Of a DNA stretch of 64,000 bases, positions 63,479-64,000 are shown piece by piece. The notes beneath the pieces were generated by a model. The model made no database searches. It was not told the DNA's origin and was given only the letters and a program-made list of their open reading frames with translations. The stretch covers positions 81,269,574 through 81,333,573 of the forward strand of contig NC_087063.1 of assembly GCF_963678635.1 (NCBI RefSeq), given 5' to 3'. The number at the start of each line of letters is the position of its first letter. The stretch's first letter is position 1. This stretch comes from Symsagittifera roscoffensis (taxonomy: Eukaryota; Xenacoelomorpha; Acoela; Convolutidae). The translations under genes were made by a program, and so were the position numbers.

Positions 63479-64000
63479 CAGGTAAGTATGAATTAAATGA
63501 ATATAACTAACTAATTGAAATATTAAAAAACTCACCATACTTTATCCATGTTTTCCTTAGATTTTTAGCCTTCATCCGACGATCACCTACAAAAACCACA
63601 AAAAACAAATAAAGATCGCAAATTTCATCAAACAGACTTCAACAATTCTATTAATCTCTTACACTTATAAATTTATAAATTTAATACCAATGCAGTAAAT
63701 TCATTTCTAAAATTTTCCCCACAAGCAGTAAATTTAATTATGATGAAAATTTGTAACTTAAAATTCCCCCATAACTAGCAGTAAATTTCCAAATTCTATG
63801 CAGTAAATTAATAAAATGCAATTGCAGTACTAACCTTTTGATATTTTCATTCATTCGCACAGAAATTCTATCCACACTCGCACAGCTCGCCCACGAAGAA
63901 TTGTTTAAAATAATGAATTTCAGTTTCAAGTTTTCACACTCAACAACTCTAACATATAATAACATGTTTCAAACTTTCCTTTAACCCGGTTGGAAAGGAA
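63479..64000 (+). promoter_or_regulatory. 3' untranslated region with intron-like segment and repeats
   Basis: A perfect donor AACAG/GTAAGT (intron from 63482) lies immediately after the ORF X stop, and an acceptor TTTTCCTTAG ends at 63560, defining a 79-bp intron candidate. From 63690 the 10-mer GCAGTAAATT is repeated four times within about 120 nt (about 63694, 63726, 63779, 63801), with a fifth partial copy (GCAGTA) near 63825. The purine-rich GGAAAGGAA ends the window. Confidence 0.5.

Larger units (their letters stand above)
46583..64000 (+). mobile_element. env-bearing Ty3/gypsy-type LTR element, at least 17.4 kb
   Basis: The order is LTR, PBS, leader, small basic ORF, gag, pol (PR-RT-RH-IN), 62-aa membrane ORF, ATG-less ORF, env, and a 601-codon ORF. 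The pol domain order, with integrase last, is that of Ty3/gypsy elements and retroviruses. The main frames are uninterrupted, so the copy is young or still functional. The plus strand is strikingly A-rich and G-poor throughout, unlike the host DNA to the left. With this length and extra ORFs it resembles a complex retrovirus more than a standard gypsy element. The 3' LTR should begin just past 64000; a purine-rich run (GGAAAGGAA) at the very edge could be the polypurine tract. Confidence 0.85.

Noticed and set aside
63480-64000. 3' LTR within the window
   Set aside because: No stretch resembling 46583-46995 is found here; the LTR must lie beyond the right edge.

Overview
The window is eukaryotic and comes from an AT-rich, repeat-heavy invertebrate (metazoan) genome. 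It shows GT-AG introns, tRNA-derived SINEs, hAT-type MITEs, a Polinton/Maverick relic and an env-bearing Ty3/gypsy-type LTR element. It carries a TMEM151 gene and a HEPN/NB-ARC (STAND) gene of the kind that is expanded in cnidarians and other marine invertebrates. I cannot place the phylum from sequence alone.

Layout. At 1-8.1 kb there is mostly degraded DNA: a relic of a TMEM151-like exon (about 600-690), an unidentified broken coding region (about 1084-2325), a small foldback (2477-2555), a very large imperfect palindrome (about 2935-4155), a diverged repeat pair, and a 400-bp MITE with a GC-rich core (7664-8062). At 8.2-12.2 kb on the minus strand lies a HEPN/NB-ARC gene with a helical, TPR-like C-terminal part. 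At 12.3-22.6 kb is a repeat field: a nested TIR element, a (TA)n tract, a 1.35-kb tandem duplication, a 1.45-kb TIR element with a 127-bp satellite, a Polinton PolB relic, a duplicated SINE, and about 1.06 kb of 25-bp minisatellite with an 11-mer higher-order repeat. At 22.9-29.1 kb on the minus strand is a complete five-exon TMEM151-family gene (588 codons) whose introns hold a 792-bp tandem duplication and two MITEs. At 29.1-39 kb there is intergenic DNA with hAT MITEs, a 236-bp satellite and a SINE. At 39.0-43.2 kb on the plus strand are three exon-like segments of an unrecognised membrane protein (a TM helix plus a Gly-rich part, an Asp-rich part, and a Cys-containing part with a second hydrophobic segment).

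From about 46.58 kb to beyond the right edge runs one LTR retroelement of at least 17.4 kb. It has a probable 5' LTR with AATAAA, a primer-binding site, a long structured leader with several GTAAG donor motifs, a small basic ORF, Gag, Pol (protease, RT, RNase H, integrase with GPY motif), a 62-aa membrane peptide, a 378-codon reading frame with no ATG, Env, and a 601-codon ORF of unknown function that overlaps the Env stop by ATGA. Gag to Pol needs a frame change. The remaining genes overlap by 4 to 26 nt or abut. The frames are intact, so the copy looks young. The 3' LTR is not seen and should lie just beyond position 64000. The most novel content is this retrovirus-like genome with at least four extra reading frames, one of which can only be expressed by splicing or non-AUG initiation.
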